In this document: piece by piece, positions 51,873 to 60,358 of the stretch
Layout: every line of letters starts with the position of its first letter
How positions within the stretch are numbered: the stretch's first letter is position 1
NCBI RefSeq assembly: GCF_900110875.1
Contig: NZ_FOFM01000001.1
Span: 1,010,186 to 1,074,185, forward strand
From: Pseudovibrio axinellae
GTDB lineage: Bacteria; Pseudomonadota; Alphaproteobacteria; Rhizobiales; Stappiaceae
Direction of reading: 5' to 3'
DNA: 64,000 bases
Made by a program: the position numbers and the translations under genes
Notes under the pieces: generated by a model
Told to the model about the DNA's origin: nothing
Databases searched by the model: none
Seen by the model: only the letters and a program-made list of their open reading frames with translations

Positions 51873-53982
51873 CTGCAACAACCTCCTCGCTATCGAGCTC
51901 AATCACTGCATCGAGCGCATACGCGCCCTGACCTTCTGGCATCGCCAAGACCGGATTTAGGTCGATGGAAACCAGCCTCTCGCCTATCCCGACGGCAAAA
52001 ATTGACAGGTTCGAAAGCATCTTTGCCAGCGCATCGATGTCCGCCGGCTCGGTACCGCGCGCACCCTGTAGGATCGCGGCGCAGCGGATCGACAGGAGCA
52101 TTTCACGTGCAGCTTCCGGCCCGAAAGGACAGGCGCGCAGTGCCACATCGTTCAGCAGTTCAACAAAGATGCCACCGAGGCCGAAGACCGCCACGGGCCC
52201 GAAGGTCGGGTCGCGGTTGATTCCCATCAGGCATTCCACGCCACCTGAAATCTGCTTTGCCACCAGCACCCCTTTGACACGTGCATAAGGTGCATGGTTC
52301 GCTACTGCGGCAAGGATAGCTGCATGTGCTGCGAGCGCACCGTCCATGTCGCGGATGTTGAGCTTGACCGCGCCGATATCGAACTTGTGCACGATATCTG
52401 GCGAGAGGATTTTCATCACCACCGGGTAGCCAATCTCCTCAGCCACCTTGACCGCCTCCTCGGCACTGTGAACTGCCTGCTCTGGCGGCGGCACGATGCC
52501 AGCCTCAGCCAGAAGCACCTTGGCCTCTGCCTCGTCAGGACTGGTTGCAGGAACCTTCACCGGCTGGTGTGCCGATAGTGTTGAAGATGACGTTTGCGAC
52601 TGGGCTGCACCAAGGCGCAGAACTGCGTCAAGCGCCCGTACCGCTCTGCAGGGATCGTTAAAGATGAGGATCCCTGCATCGTCATAGCGTTTTAGCACCG
52701 CCGGTTCCCCCAGCGCGCAGAAGGCGATAATGCGATTAGGGTAGGCTTCGCGCAGCGGTGCCATAGCTTCCAGAATAACCTTGGACAATACCTCGCTTCC
52801 TGCAACATAGGTCAGGAAGCACAACACCGCACCATAACCACCTTCTTCAAGGCCAGCGCGGGTAAACTCCTCAAGCAACCCCGGCTCGTTGAGAGCCTGC
52901 GCCGTACAATCGAGCGGGTTGACCGGCGAGCCATAGGGTAGAACCTCTAACAGCTTTGCCTGCGCCGCATCGGGCATGGCGGGCATCGGCAATCCAATCC
53001 GCTCGGCCTCATCGCTGGCAACAATACCAGCCCCTCCGCTTATAGTTACAACGCCCAAAGAATGCTGCTGCGGAAACACTTTCTTCGACGCTGCATAGGC
53101 GATGTCCATCATGGATTCGGGATCACGTAAAATGATCGCTCCATGCTCCGATAGAACCGCATCGGCCACCACAGCATCTCCGGTCAGCGAGGCAGTGTGT
53201 GAAGCAGCAGCCAGTGCTCCCACTGCAGACCTGCCTGATTTTAATGCCAATACCGGTTTGCCTGCTGCACGGGCAACGTCAAGCGCAGCAAGTAGGGCCG
53301 GAGCATCGTTGACCGCCTCCATGTAGGTACAGATCACGTCAACGCTATCGCTTGCGGCCATCCAACGAACAGCGTCCGCGACAGTGATGTCGGCCTCGTT
53401 TCCCGTTGTAATGAGCACCGAACAACCCAGGCCCTGATCACGGGCAAGTGCGCCCAGATGAGCGCCAAACGCACCAGATTGGCTGGCAATTCCAATATTG
53501 CCCTGAATTGGGAACCCAGTGTCGAGCGATGAGGAAAAGGTGCCGTAATAGCCAATTTCCACGTTATAGACACCCAGCGTGTTTGGACCAAGCAGGCGCA
53601 GGCCGTACCTGGCTGCAATCGCCATCAATTCACGCTGAGCCGCCTCGCCTTCTTCGCCTGCCTCGGCAAAGCCTGCCGAGAATAGCGTTGCAGCCTTACA
53701 GCCCTTGCGGCCCAACGCCTCGATGCATTGCGGAACAAACTTGGCGGGGACAGCAACCAACGCTGCCTCAGGAGCTTCGGGTAGACCCTCAATACTGGCG
53801 AAACAGGGTAAGCCTTGCACCGTATCCCGTTTGGGATTCACCGGCATAATTCTGCCCTTGTAACCTGCCTTCAACATGGCAGCGATTGGTCGGCCGCCGA
53901 TGCGAGTAGGGTCTTCGGACGCGCCTATGATCGCGACAGAGTTAGGGGCTATTAACCCGTCAATGTGCTCCAGACTGGTCAT
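51862..53982 (-). CDS. Acyl-CoA synthetase (NDP-forming), fused alpha-beta
   Basis: A 706-residue ADP-forming acyl-CoA synthetase. Order: CoA-binding domain from residue ~8 (APNSVAIIGASEDPTRIGGRP), succinyl-CoA-ligase-like domain with the phosphorylatable His in AAASHTASLTG (around residue 260), and a C-terminal ATP-grasp domain from ~490 (VAEEIGYPVVMKILSPDIVHKFDIGAV). It activates a carboxylic acid to its CoA thioester with ATP, and fits as the entry step for the operon. ATG 53982 overlaps the thiolase-like stop by 4 bp (ATGA). Substrate unknown. Confidence 0.9.
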   Translation of the reverse strand: MTSLEHIDGLIAPNSVAIIGASEDPTRIGGRPIAAMLKAGYKGRIMPVNPKRDTVQGLPCFASIEGLPEAPEAALVAVPAKFVPQCIEALGRKGCKAATLFSAGFAEAGEEGEAAQRELMAIAARYGLRLLGPNTLGVYNVEIGYYGTFSSSLDTGFPIQGNIGIASQSGAFGAHLGALARDQGLGCSVLITTGNEADITVADAVRWMAASDSVDVICTYMEAVNDAPALLAALDVARAAGKPVLALKSGRSAVGALAAASHTASLTGDAVVADAVLSEHGAIILRDPESMMDIAYAASKKVFPQQHSLGVVTISGGAGIVASDEAERIGLPMPAMPDAAQAKLLEVLPYGSPVNPLDCTAQALNEPGLLEEFTRAGLEEGGYGAVLCFLTYVAGSEVLSKVILEAMAPLREAYPNRIIAFCALGEPAVLKRYDDAGILIFNDPCRAVRALDAVLRLGAAQSQTSSSTLSAHQPVKVPATSPDEAEAKVLLAEAGIVPPPEQAVHSAEEAVKVAEEIGYPVVMKILSPDIVHKFDIGAVKLNIRDMDGALAAHAAILAAVANHAPYARVKGVLVAKQISGGVECLMGINRDPTFGPVAVFGLGGIFVELLNDVALRACPFGPEAAREMLLSIRCAAILQGARGTEPADIDALAKMLSNLSIFAVGIGERLVSIDLNPVLAMPEGQGAYALDAVIELDSEEVVADVH

Positions 53983-55133
53983 AGCACTGTCTCCGACCCA
54001 AGGATCGCGGTACACTGGCTAGACAAAGTGCCGCCATTGCCGTGGCAGAGTGCGATGTTGCAGTTCTCGATCTGCCGATCTCCGGCCTGGCCGCGGATTT
54101 GCGCAACCGCCTCAGCGATCAAGAACAACCCGTACATGCCGGGATGCACACAAGAGAGCCCTCCACCATTGGTGTTAACCGCAAGCTCCCCGCCTGGGGC
54201 GATACGTCCATCCTGCACAAAACGCCCACCCTCACCCTTTGGGCAGAAGCCTAAATCTTCAAGGAAGAGAATTGTGTTTATAGTGAAGGCATCATAGACC
54301 ATCACCACATCAATGTCCTTTTGGGTAACCCCAGCAGCTTCAAACGCGCGCGGCCCGCTGTCAGCGGCGGCGGTGGTGGTGAGATTTGGCATTGCAACGA
54401 TCGAACGATGGTGAGCTGCACCACTGGCCCCCATGAAATAAACGGGCTTTCCTGGCAGGTGTTTGGCACGGTCGGCACGTACCAACACGCAGGCTGCAGC
54501 GCCATCGGTAACAAGGCAGCAATCGGACTTGCTCAAAGGATCAGAAATCATCCGGGCCGACATCACCTCGTCCTTGGTGAGAGGGCCACGGGCAAAAGCC
54601 TCAGGGTTGAGGTTTGCCCAGGCACGTGCAGCCAGAGCCACATCAGCAAGATCCTCGCGTTTGGTTCCGTATTCTGCCATGTGGCGGCTGGCGGCCAACG
54701 CATAGGCGGTGATCGGGTGGCGCGGTTTGTAAGGGGTTTCGTGCCATTGCGGCTCGCTCATCGAAACAAGACGGCCCCCGGCCGTGCGCTGGTTGGACCC
54801 GTAGCAGACCAGTGCCGCGTCACACAGGCCTGCCTCAAGCGCCAAGGTAGCTTGTAAAAGGTGCATCTCAAAGCTGGAGCCCCCAACATTGGTGCCTTCG
54901 AAAAAGCGTGGCTTGAGACCCAAGTATTCGATAACACTCAAGGTGGGAAAGGCATGGCTGCTGGTGGCGGCAAAGACGCCGTCAATGTCTTGTAGCTTTA
55001 GCCCGGCATCTTTGACGGCCTTGAGCGCTGCCTGCCCAAGCAATTCCATCGCCGAGAAGCCGGGCGCTTCGCCAACGCCTGCCATCCCCATACCAACAAT
55101 CGCACTCTTTCCTCTCATGTCCTTGCCGTTCAT
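53979..55133 (-). CDS. Thiolase-fold protein lacking the nucleophilic cysteine (Ltp2-like, candidate retro-aldolase)
   Basis: A 384-residue thiolase-fold protein of the SCP-x/lipid-transfer type. Where thiolases have NNCATG the sequence reads TNVGGSS (residues 81-87), so the acylating cysteine is missing. The C-terminal HGNGG and NTNGGGLSCVHPGMYG loops of the fold remain. Such cysteine-less members with a DUF35 partner include Ltp2-ChsH2, a retro-aldolase that cuts a tertiary 3-hydroxyacyl-CoA in steroid side-chain breakdown. The DUF35 gene overlaps by 4 bp upstream. A carbon-carbon cleaving or forming step on a branched acyl-CoA is inferred; classical thiolysis is unlikely. Confidence 0.85.
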   Translation of the reverse strand: MNGKDMRGKSAIVGMGMAGVGEAPGFSAMELLGQAALKAVKDAGLKLQDIDGVFAATSSHAFPTLSVIEYLGLKPRFFEGTNVGGSSFEMHLLQATLALEAGLCDAALVCYGSNQRTAGGRLVSMSEPQWHETPYKPRHPITAYALAASRHMAEYGTKREDLADVALAARAWANLNPEAFARGPLTKDEVMSARMISDPLSKSDCCLVTDGAAACVLVRADRAKHLPGKPVYFMGASGAAHHRSIVAMPNLTTTAAADSGPRAFEAAGVTQKDIDVVMVYDAFTINTILFLEDLGFCPKGEGGRFVQDGRIAPGGELAVNTNGGGLSCVHPGMYGLFLIAEAVAQIRGQAGDRQIENCNIALCHGNGGTLSSQCTAILGSETVL

Positions 55134-55510
55134 GCCCCCTCCTCCCCGGCCAAATCGAATACCACTCGCGACCCATCTTCTGTCTGCTCGATGCGAGCCT
55201 TAACCCTTGTGCCGATCTGTGCAGTTTCCACGTCCGGCAATGTCGACATCATGCGGACACCCTCATCGAGTTCAACCAGCGCCACATTCCATGAACCGCT
55301 GCGGGCACGATTGACGGTTATCGCATAGATCGTTCCAGTGCCTTTTGCTTCGACCCATTCCAGGTCGGTGGCGCCCGTGGGAGTGGTAACCCGCGGCCAG
55401 AACACATACTCTCCGGTACTTGCTGCCTTTTGGATCATGAAGCGGCCAGCTGCCAGATAAGCCTCATAAGCAGCCTGCGGTCCGAGTTTGGAAATTTTGG
55501 CTTCAGTCAT
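55130..55510 (-). CDS. DUF35 OB-fold protein, cysteine-free
   Basis: A 126-residue partner of the thiolase-fold protein. The OB-fold part (LEWVEAKGTGTIYAITVNR, then VALVELDEGVRMMSTL and IGTRVKARIEQ) is typical of DUF35/ChsH2-type proteins that form a channel for acyl-CoA. The N-terminal rubredoxin-like zinc ribbon of the family is reduced to STGEYVFWPRV with no cysteine anywhere in the protein, so zinc binding is not expected. ATG 55510 is used behind GGGAGAGCCGGAGAC; ATG 55531 is an alternative. The stop overlaps the thiolase-like start (ATGA), strong evidence for a two-protein complex. Confidence 0.87.
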   Translation of the reverse strand: MTEAKISKLGPQAAYEAYLAAGRFMIQKAASTGEYVFWPRVTTPTGATDLEWVEAKGTGTIYAITVNRARSGSWNVALVELDEGVRMMSTLPDVETAQIGTRVKARIEQTEDGSRVVFDLAGEEGA

Positions 55511-55533
55511 GTCTCCGGCTCTCCCCTTCATCT

Positions 55534-55953
55534 TCAGTTTTTCCAAGCCTGAAACAGGTGCGTCTGGGTCGTCACTCCCACAGTTTTGCCGTCACCGCGG
55601 GTCAATGTGACCTGCAATACATTTGTAGTCCGGCCTATATGCACTGGCACACAGCGTGCGGTCAGCACATCACCGACCTTCACTGGCCGTAAGAAATTGG
55701 TCTTGGCCTCGACCGTAGTGTTCGAAATCTCGGCTGGGCTATTGATGAAGGACGCCGTCCCTGCCGCTGTGTCGGCCAACGTCATCAGTGCACCGCCATG
55801 CAACACACCGTTGCGGTTGGCCATCTGCGGAGTAACGGTCATGTGACAGACGACCTCCTCCGAAGTGCAAACAGAATTCTCTATCCCGAGAAGTTTAGTA
55901 AATGCTGACTGCGGCGGCATCTCTTCGAGAGTACGGGTCTTATGCTTAGCCAT
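55534..55953 (-). CDS. PaaI-family hot-dog thioesterase
   Basis: A 139-residue hot-dog thioesterase with the family motif NRNGVLHGGALMTLADTAAG (residues ~46-65) and TTVEAKTNFLRPVKVGDVL after it. Members hydrolyse acyl-CoA or aryl-CoA thioesters, often to recover CoA from dead-end intermediates. It lies 2 bp after the acyl-CoA dehydrogenase and 23 bp before the DUF35 gene in the same operon, which fits a housekeeping role for the pathway. Confidence 0.9.
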   Translation of the reverse strand: MAKHKTRTLEEMPPQSAFTKLLGIENSVCTSEEVVCHMTVTPQMANRNGVLHGGALMTLADTAAGTASFINSPAEISNTTVEAKTNFLRPVKVGDVLTARCVPVHIGRTTNVLQVTLTRGDGKTVGVTTQTHLFQAWKN

Positions 55954-55955
55954 AC

Positions 55956-57122
55956 TCAGGCCCCCCTTTGTGCCAGAGTCCGCCGCGCGATCACAAGTTG
56001 CTGTATCTGGCTGGTGCCCTCGTAGATGCGCAGTAATCGGATATCACGGTAGAACCGCTCAATATCGTATTCCGCCATGTATCCAGCGCCGCCATGAATC
56101 TGCAGCGCTCGGTCTGCGATACGACCAGCAGCTTCGGTGCAGAAATACTTAGTGCAGGAGGCCTCAAGGATCGCTTGACCCTCTTTGTTGAAGGTATCTG
56201 CTGTTGCACGCACCAAGGCCCTCGCCGCCTGGAGGTCCACTTGGCAATCGGCCAAAAGGCCCTGAATCAGCTGGTGTTCGCCGATCAGCTTGCCAAACTG
56301 TTTGCGTTCAAGCGCGTAGTCGGTGGCAATATCAAGCATGCGCTGACCCTGCCCAACGGCCATCGCACCCACGTGGATCCGGCCTCGATCCAGGACCTTC
56401 ATCGCGGTTCGGAAACCACGGTTCAGGTTTTGCGGACCTCCGATGATGGCGCTTTCCGGAATACGGACGTTCTCGAATATCACATCAGATGTTTTGGTCC
56501 CACGCTGGCCCAGTTTGCGATCTGGCTTAGAGACGACAATACCCGGCGTGTCGGCTGGCACAATGAAAGCCGATACACCATCAGCACCTGAGACACTGGG
56601 ATCAGTCCGTGCAAAGACGGTGAACACACCCGCGCGCACCGCATTGGTGATATAGCGCTTGGTGCCGTTAATCACAAAATCAGCGCCGTCGCGTTTGGCC
56701 GAGGTTCTGATACCGCCTGCGTCCGAGCCATTATCAGGCTCTGTAAGCGCAAAAGAGGCGATCACCTCACCACATGCCACGCCGGGCAACCACTCCGCCT
56801 TTTGCTCAGGCGTCCCGTCCATGACTATCCCTTGCGAGCCAATGCCCACATTGGTCCCGATCAGCGAGCGGAAAGTCAACGAAGCATAGCAAAGCGTTTC
56901 AATCAGCTGCGCCTCCTGCGGGACGTTGACACCGATACCGCCGTATTCCTCAGGCGTTGAAAGGCCAAAGAGGCCCATCTCTTTCATCTCGACTACGATC
57001 TCGTCAGGGATATCATCTTCATCCTCCACCTGGCGCTCGGCAGGAATCAGTCGTTTGCGGGCAAACCTATCTACCGCCGTCACAAGCTGTTCGAAAACCT
57101 CATTTTCCACGCCAGTCGCCAT
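55956..57122 (-). CDS. Acyl-CoA dehydrogenase (canonical C-terminal Glu base)
   Basis: A 388-residue FAD enzyme that makes the 2-enoyl-CoA. Usual motifs: ASFALTEPDNGSDAGGIRT (FAD/substrate, around 128-146), the central beta domain, ERKQFGKLIGEHQ and the catalytic Glu in RIYEGTSQIQQ near residue 373. ATG 57122 is preferred because GGAGG lies seven bases upstream; ATG 57128 in the same frame sits on top of the ribosome site. It is the first gene of the leftward acyl-CoA operon, divergent from the IclR gene. Confidence 0.92.
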   Translation of the reverse strand: MATGVENEVFEQLVTAVDRFARKRLIPAERQVEDEDDIPDEIVVEMKEMGLFGLSTPEEYGGIGVNVPQEAQLIETLCYASLTFRSLIGTNVGIGSQGIVMDGTPEQKAEWLPGVACGEVIASFALTEPDNGSDAGGIRTSAKRDGADFVINGTKRYITNAVRAGVFTVFARTDPSVSGADGVSAFIVPADTPGIVVSKPDRKLGQRGTKTSDVIFENVRIPESAIIGGPQNLNRGFRTAMKVLDRGRIHVGAMAVGQGQRMLDIATDYALERKQFGKLIGEHQLIQGLLADCQVDLQAARALVRATADTFNKEGQAILEASCTKYFCTEAAGRIADRALQIHGGAGYMAEYDIERFYRDIRLLRIYEGTSQIQQLVIARRTLAQRGA

Positions 57123-57171
57123 CTTCATTCCTCCCCTAGAGCGCCCAAAACCCTCTCTTGCTCTAGCAAAA

Positions 57172-57210
57172 ATATTCTGTATAGTAAATGTAATTTTTTA
57201 TGGAGAATAT
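57172..57210. promoter_or_regulatory. Inverted repeat in the acyl-CoA dehydrogenase / IclR divergent region
   Basis: ATATTCT (57172-57178) and AGAATAT (57204-57210) face each other across 25 bp in the 90-bp gap between the two divergent genes. It could be an IclR-type operator controlling both directions; the right arm overlaps the ribosome site of the IclR gene. Confidence 0.45.
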
Positions 57211-57212
57211 AA

Positions 57213-57998
57213 GTGCTCGACGACAACGGACAAAAACTCGTGCCTGCCGTGCAGAACGCGATGATCATCCTACGCTTACTCGCTGCCAGCGGCAGCCCCC
57301 TTGGGGCGACGCAAATCGCACGTGAGGCCGGGCTGAACGTCTCTTCCGCCTTCAACATCCTGCGCACGCTGAGCCATGAAGGGCTGTTGAGTTTTGATCC
57401 TGAAGCAAAAACCTATCGGATTGGCATGGGGCTGATGGAATTCGCCGCGCCGCTGCTCGGCGCCAACCCCGCCGACCTGATCCGCCCTACGATGATGGCG
57501 ATCGCACAAGAGCACCAGGTCGCAATCGCACTTTGGCAAATCACTGCAAATGAAAGAGTGGTGTTGATCGACCGGTTCACCGCTCCCGATATCGTGCATG
57601 CGATGATCTCGCGCAGTAGCCGCCTTCCGGTCTTTGCCGGGGCTATTGGGCGGACCTATGCAGCCAGTCTGGGGCTGGATAAGACGCAGACCCGCAAAGG
57701 TTTTGACAGCGTGCGCTGGCAAGACGCACCGGATTTTGAAGCTTACTGGGCAGATGTTCTGGCAGCTAGGGACAGCGGCGTTGCACAAGATCGCAGCAAC
57801 CTGTTTCGCGGCCTCGACATGGTGGCAGCACTCGCACGTGATGCCAACGATGTGCCTCGGCTCGGTATGAGCAGCATCACCATCATCGGTCAACAAACCG
57901 ACGCAAGCCTCGTACGTGTCGGCGCTGCACTGGCTGAAGCTGCAAGGGAGATCGAGCGTAGCGTCTTCGGACGTGCGGTCGAGGCAGGAAGTCCATAA
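57213..57998 (+). CDS. IclR-family transcription regulator
   Basis: A 261-residue regulator. The N-terminal winged helix (GATQIAREAGLNVSSAFNILRTLSHEGLL, residues ~31-59) is followed by the IclR effector domain (IALWQITANERVVLIDRF and VFAGAIGRTYAASLG). It starts at GTG 57213 behind GGAG. Position, divergent from the acyl-CoA operon and 35 bp upstream of an SDR gene, suggests it controls both. IclR effectors are usually aromatic or small organic acids. Confidence 0.92.
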   Translation: MLDDNGQKLVPAVQNAMIILRLLAASGSPLGATQIAREAGLNVSSAFNILRTLSHEGLLSFDPEAKTYRIGMGLMEFAAPLLGANPADLIRPTMMAIAQEHQVAIALWQITANERVVLIDRFTAPDIVHAMISRSSRLPVFAGAIGRTYAASLGLDKTQTRKGFDSVRWQDAPDFEAYWADVLAARDSGVAQDRSNLFRGLDMVAALARDANDVPRLGMSSITIIGQQTDASLVRVGAALAEAAREIERSVFGRAVEAGSP

Positions 57999-58033
57999 GC
58001 CAAACAGGACACTGGGAACATTTCGGAGGAGAT

Positions 58034-58954
58034 ATGTCTGATATGAAATCGCTCGATAAAAAAGTAATCTTGGTGACTGGTGCCGGCGGTGGTATCGGTC
58101 GCTCCATTGCTATTGAAGCAGCCCGCGCGGGAGCTGCGGTCGTCGTAAATGACCTCGGCGCCACGCTTGATGGCCGTAATGAATCGAGCGCCTCGGCACA
58201 AGCAGTGGTGAGCGAAATAGAAAAGCTTGGTGGTCGTGCTGTCGCCAATGGCGATGACGTCTCGGAGCCAGAAGGCGCAAAAGCAATGGTCAAACAGGCT
58301 ACCGATGCCTTCGGGAGACTGGATGCGGTCGTCAACAACGCTGGCATCCTGCGCGACTGTTTCTTTCATAAGATGACTTACGAGAACTTCGACGCGGTCT
58401 TGAAGGTTCACCTCTATGGCACGTTTAACGTCAGCCACGCAGCTGCCGTTGTGATGCGCGAACAGGGCACTGGCAGCATGATCCACATGACGTCGACTTC
58501 GGGTTTGGTCGGCAATTTCGCTCAAGCCAACTACTCGTCGGCCAAGCTGGGCGTTGCGGCTCTGTCGAAATCCCTAGCCCTAGACCTGCAACGCTGGAAT
58601 ATTCGTTCAAACTGCATCGCGCCCTTCGCATGGAGCCGAATGACCTCGTCAATCAAGGTGGACAGCCCCGAGCAGGAAGAGCGCGTGAACCGCATGAGGG
58701 AAATGAAACCTGAGAAGATCGCTCCGGTCGCGCTCTACCTCGCCTCTGACGAAGCAGCTGATACCACCGGACAAATCTTCGCAGTACGAAACAATGAAAT
58801 CTTCCTGATGTCTCAGCCACGCCCGGTGCGTTCTGTCCATCGCGACGAGGGATGGGACATCGACAGCGTCGCGCGGCATGCGATTCCATCCCTGAAGGCG
58901 AGCTACATACCTCTGGACGTCTCTGCCGATGTATTTAGCTGGGATCCTGTCTGA
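58034..58954 (+). CDS. Short-chain dehydrogenase, (3R)-hydroxyacyl-CoA dehydrogenase type
   Basis: A 306-residue classical SDR: NAD-binding VTGAGGGIGRSIA near residue 14, NNAGILRD near 95, catalytic Ser in TSTSG and YSSAK (Tyr-x3-Lys) near 162-166. The segment VVVNDLGATLDG and the long C-terminal tail are shared with the dehydrogenase part of peroxisomal multifunctional enzyme 2, which oxidises (R)-3-hydroxyacyl-CoA. That matches the (R)-specific MaoC hydratase in the divergent operon. A GGAGGAGATATG site precedes the start. It follows the IclR gene by 35 bp. Confidence 0.9.
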   Translation: MSDMKSLDKKVILVTGAGGGIGRSIAIEAARAGAAVVVNDLGATLDGRNESSASAQAVVSEIEKLGGRAVANGDDVSEPEGAKAMVKQATDAFGRLDAVVNNAGILRDCFFHKMTYENFDAVLKVHLYGTFNVSHAAAVVMREQGTGSMIHMTSTSGLVGNFAQANYSSAKLGVAALSKSLALDLQRWNIRSNCIAPFAWSRMTSSIKVDSPEQEERVNRMREMKPEKIAPVALYLASDEAADTTGQIFAVRNNEIFLMSQPRPVRSVHRDEGWDIDSVARHAIPSLKASYIPLDVSADVFSWDPV

Positions 58955-58985
58955 ACCTTCCCGTCTCAATGGAATAAAACAAAAG

Positions 58986-59013
58986 ACGCTCCTACAGGCC
59001 ACTGCGGGAGCGT
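58986..59013 (+). terminator. Stem-loop after the SDR gene
   Basis: ACGCTCC (58986-58992) pairs with GGAGCGT (59007-59013), 31 bp after the SDR stop. Only TT follows the stem, so termination is uncertain, but it separates the SDR from the downstream four-gene set. Confidence 0.45.
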
Positions 59014-59194
59014 TTGCCTTCCGACAAACGACTGTTCTACCGCCTGAGCGGTACGATCAATCAAAAACCGCCTCCGACTCATTCCCAAAAAGCATATCTG
59101 AAAGACCATTCAGATATTTGAACTATGATTTTCTCCGACCGATGATTGCGCCAAAAGCAGAGACACTGCTCAAAAAGACCCGGAGGAACCCAAA

Positions 59195-60358
59195 GTGCAC
59201 AACCTCGACCATGACGACTGCCAAGACATCCGTGACGCGGTGCGCGCACTCTGCGCCGAATTCCCCAATGAATATCATCGCAAAATCGACGAACAACGCA
59301 CTTATCCCGAAGACTTCGTCGACGCCCTGACTAGGGCGGGCTGGATGGCTGCACTGATCCCCGAGGAATACGGAGGATCAGGCCTTGGCCTAAGCGAAGC
59401 GGCGGTGATCATGGAGGAGATAAACCGCGCTGGTGGTAACTCCGGAGCCTGCCACGGGCAAATGTACAATATGAACACGCTGGTTCGGCACGGTTCTGAA
59501 GAACAGCGCCAACGCATCCTGCCAAAACTCGCCACAGGCGAGCTGCGCCTTCAGTCAATGGGCGTCACCGAACCGACCACTGGCACCGACACCACACAAC
59601 TTAAAACCACGGCGATCAAAAAGGGCGACAAATACGTAATTAACGGCCAAAAGGTCTGGATCAGCCGTGTGCAGCACTCCGACCTGATGATCCTGCTTGC
59701 TCGCACGACGCCATTATCGGAGGTGAAGAAGAAATCCGATGGCCTTTCAATCTTCCTTGTCAACATCAAGGAAGCAAAGAAGTCTGGCATGACGGTCCGA
59801 CCAATACCTAACATGGTCAACCATGAGACCAGCGAACTGTTTTTCGACAATCTCGAAATCCCAGAAGAGAACCTAATCGGCGAAGAGGGCAAGGGCTTCA
59901 AATATATCCTTACCGGCCTCAACGCGGAAAGGACACTGATCGCCGCTGAATGCATCGGCGATGGTTACTGGTTCACCGACCGTGTGGTTAACTATGTCAG
60001 CGAACGCAACGTCTTCGGCCGGGCTATCGGCCAGAACCAGGGCGTCCAGTTTCCCATTGCTGAAGCTTATATCGAGATCGAGGCCGCAAACCTCATGTGC
60101 AAAAAAGCCTGCGACCTCTACGACGCTGGCGAACCCTGTGGGGCAGAGGCAAACATGGCGAAATATTTGGCGGCCAAAGCATCCTGGGAGGCGGCCAATT
60201 CCTGTCTGCAGTTCCATGGTGGCTTCGGTTTTGCCTGCGAATACGATGTAGAGCGCAAGTTTCGCGAGACCCGCCTATATCAAGTGGCGCCAATCTCAAC
60301 CAACCTGATCCTTTCGTACGTTGCCGAGCACGTGCTCGGTCTGCCGAGGTCATTCTGA
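59195..60358 (+). CDS. Acyl-CoA dehydrogenase family protein with displaced catalytic Glu
   Basis: A 387-residue acyl-CoA dehydrogenase, first gene of the itaconate-like set. FAD-domain motifs SMGVTEPTTGTDTTQLKT and VSERNVFGRAIGQNQ are normal. At the usual catalytic-base position the sequence is RLYQVAPISTN with Gln363 instead of Glu; a Glu in NAERTLIA (Glu245) lies where isovaleryl-CoA and long-chain dehydrogenases keep their base. GTG 59195 has GGAGG seven bases upstream. It overlaps the next gene by one base. The P. aeruginosa itaconate locus has an acyl-CoA dehydrogenase in the same gene set; its role there is unclear. Confidence 0.9.
   Translation: MHNLDHDDCQDIRDAVRALCAEFPNEYHRKIDEQRTYPEDFVDALTRAGWMAALIPEEYGGSGLGLSEAAVIMEEINRAGGNSGACHGQMYNMNTLVRHGSEEQRQRILPKLATGELRLQSMGVTEPTTGTDTTQLKTTAIKKGDKYVINGQKVWISRVQHSDLMILLARTTPLSEVKKKSDGLSIFLVNIKEAKKSGMTVRPIPNMVNHETSELFFDNLEIPEENLIGEEGKGFKYILTGLNAERTLIAAECIGDGYWFTDRVVNYVSERNVFGRAIGQNQGVQFPIAEAYIEIEAANLMCKKACDLYDAGEPCGAEANMAKYLAAKASWEAANSCLQFHGGFGFACEYDVERKFRETRLYQVAPISTNLILSYVAEHVLGLPRSF

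Noticed and set aside
60097..60357. Upstream extension of the family III CoA transferase
   Set aside because: It overlaps the dehydrogenase coding region in another frame; the conserved protein starts at ATG 60358.
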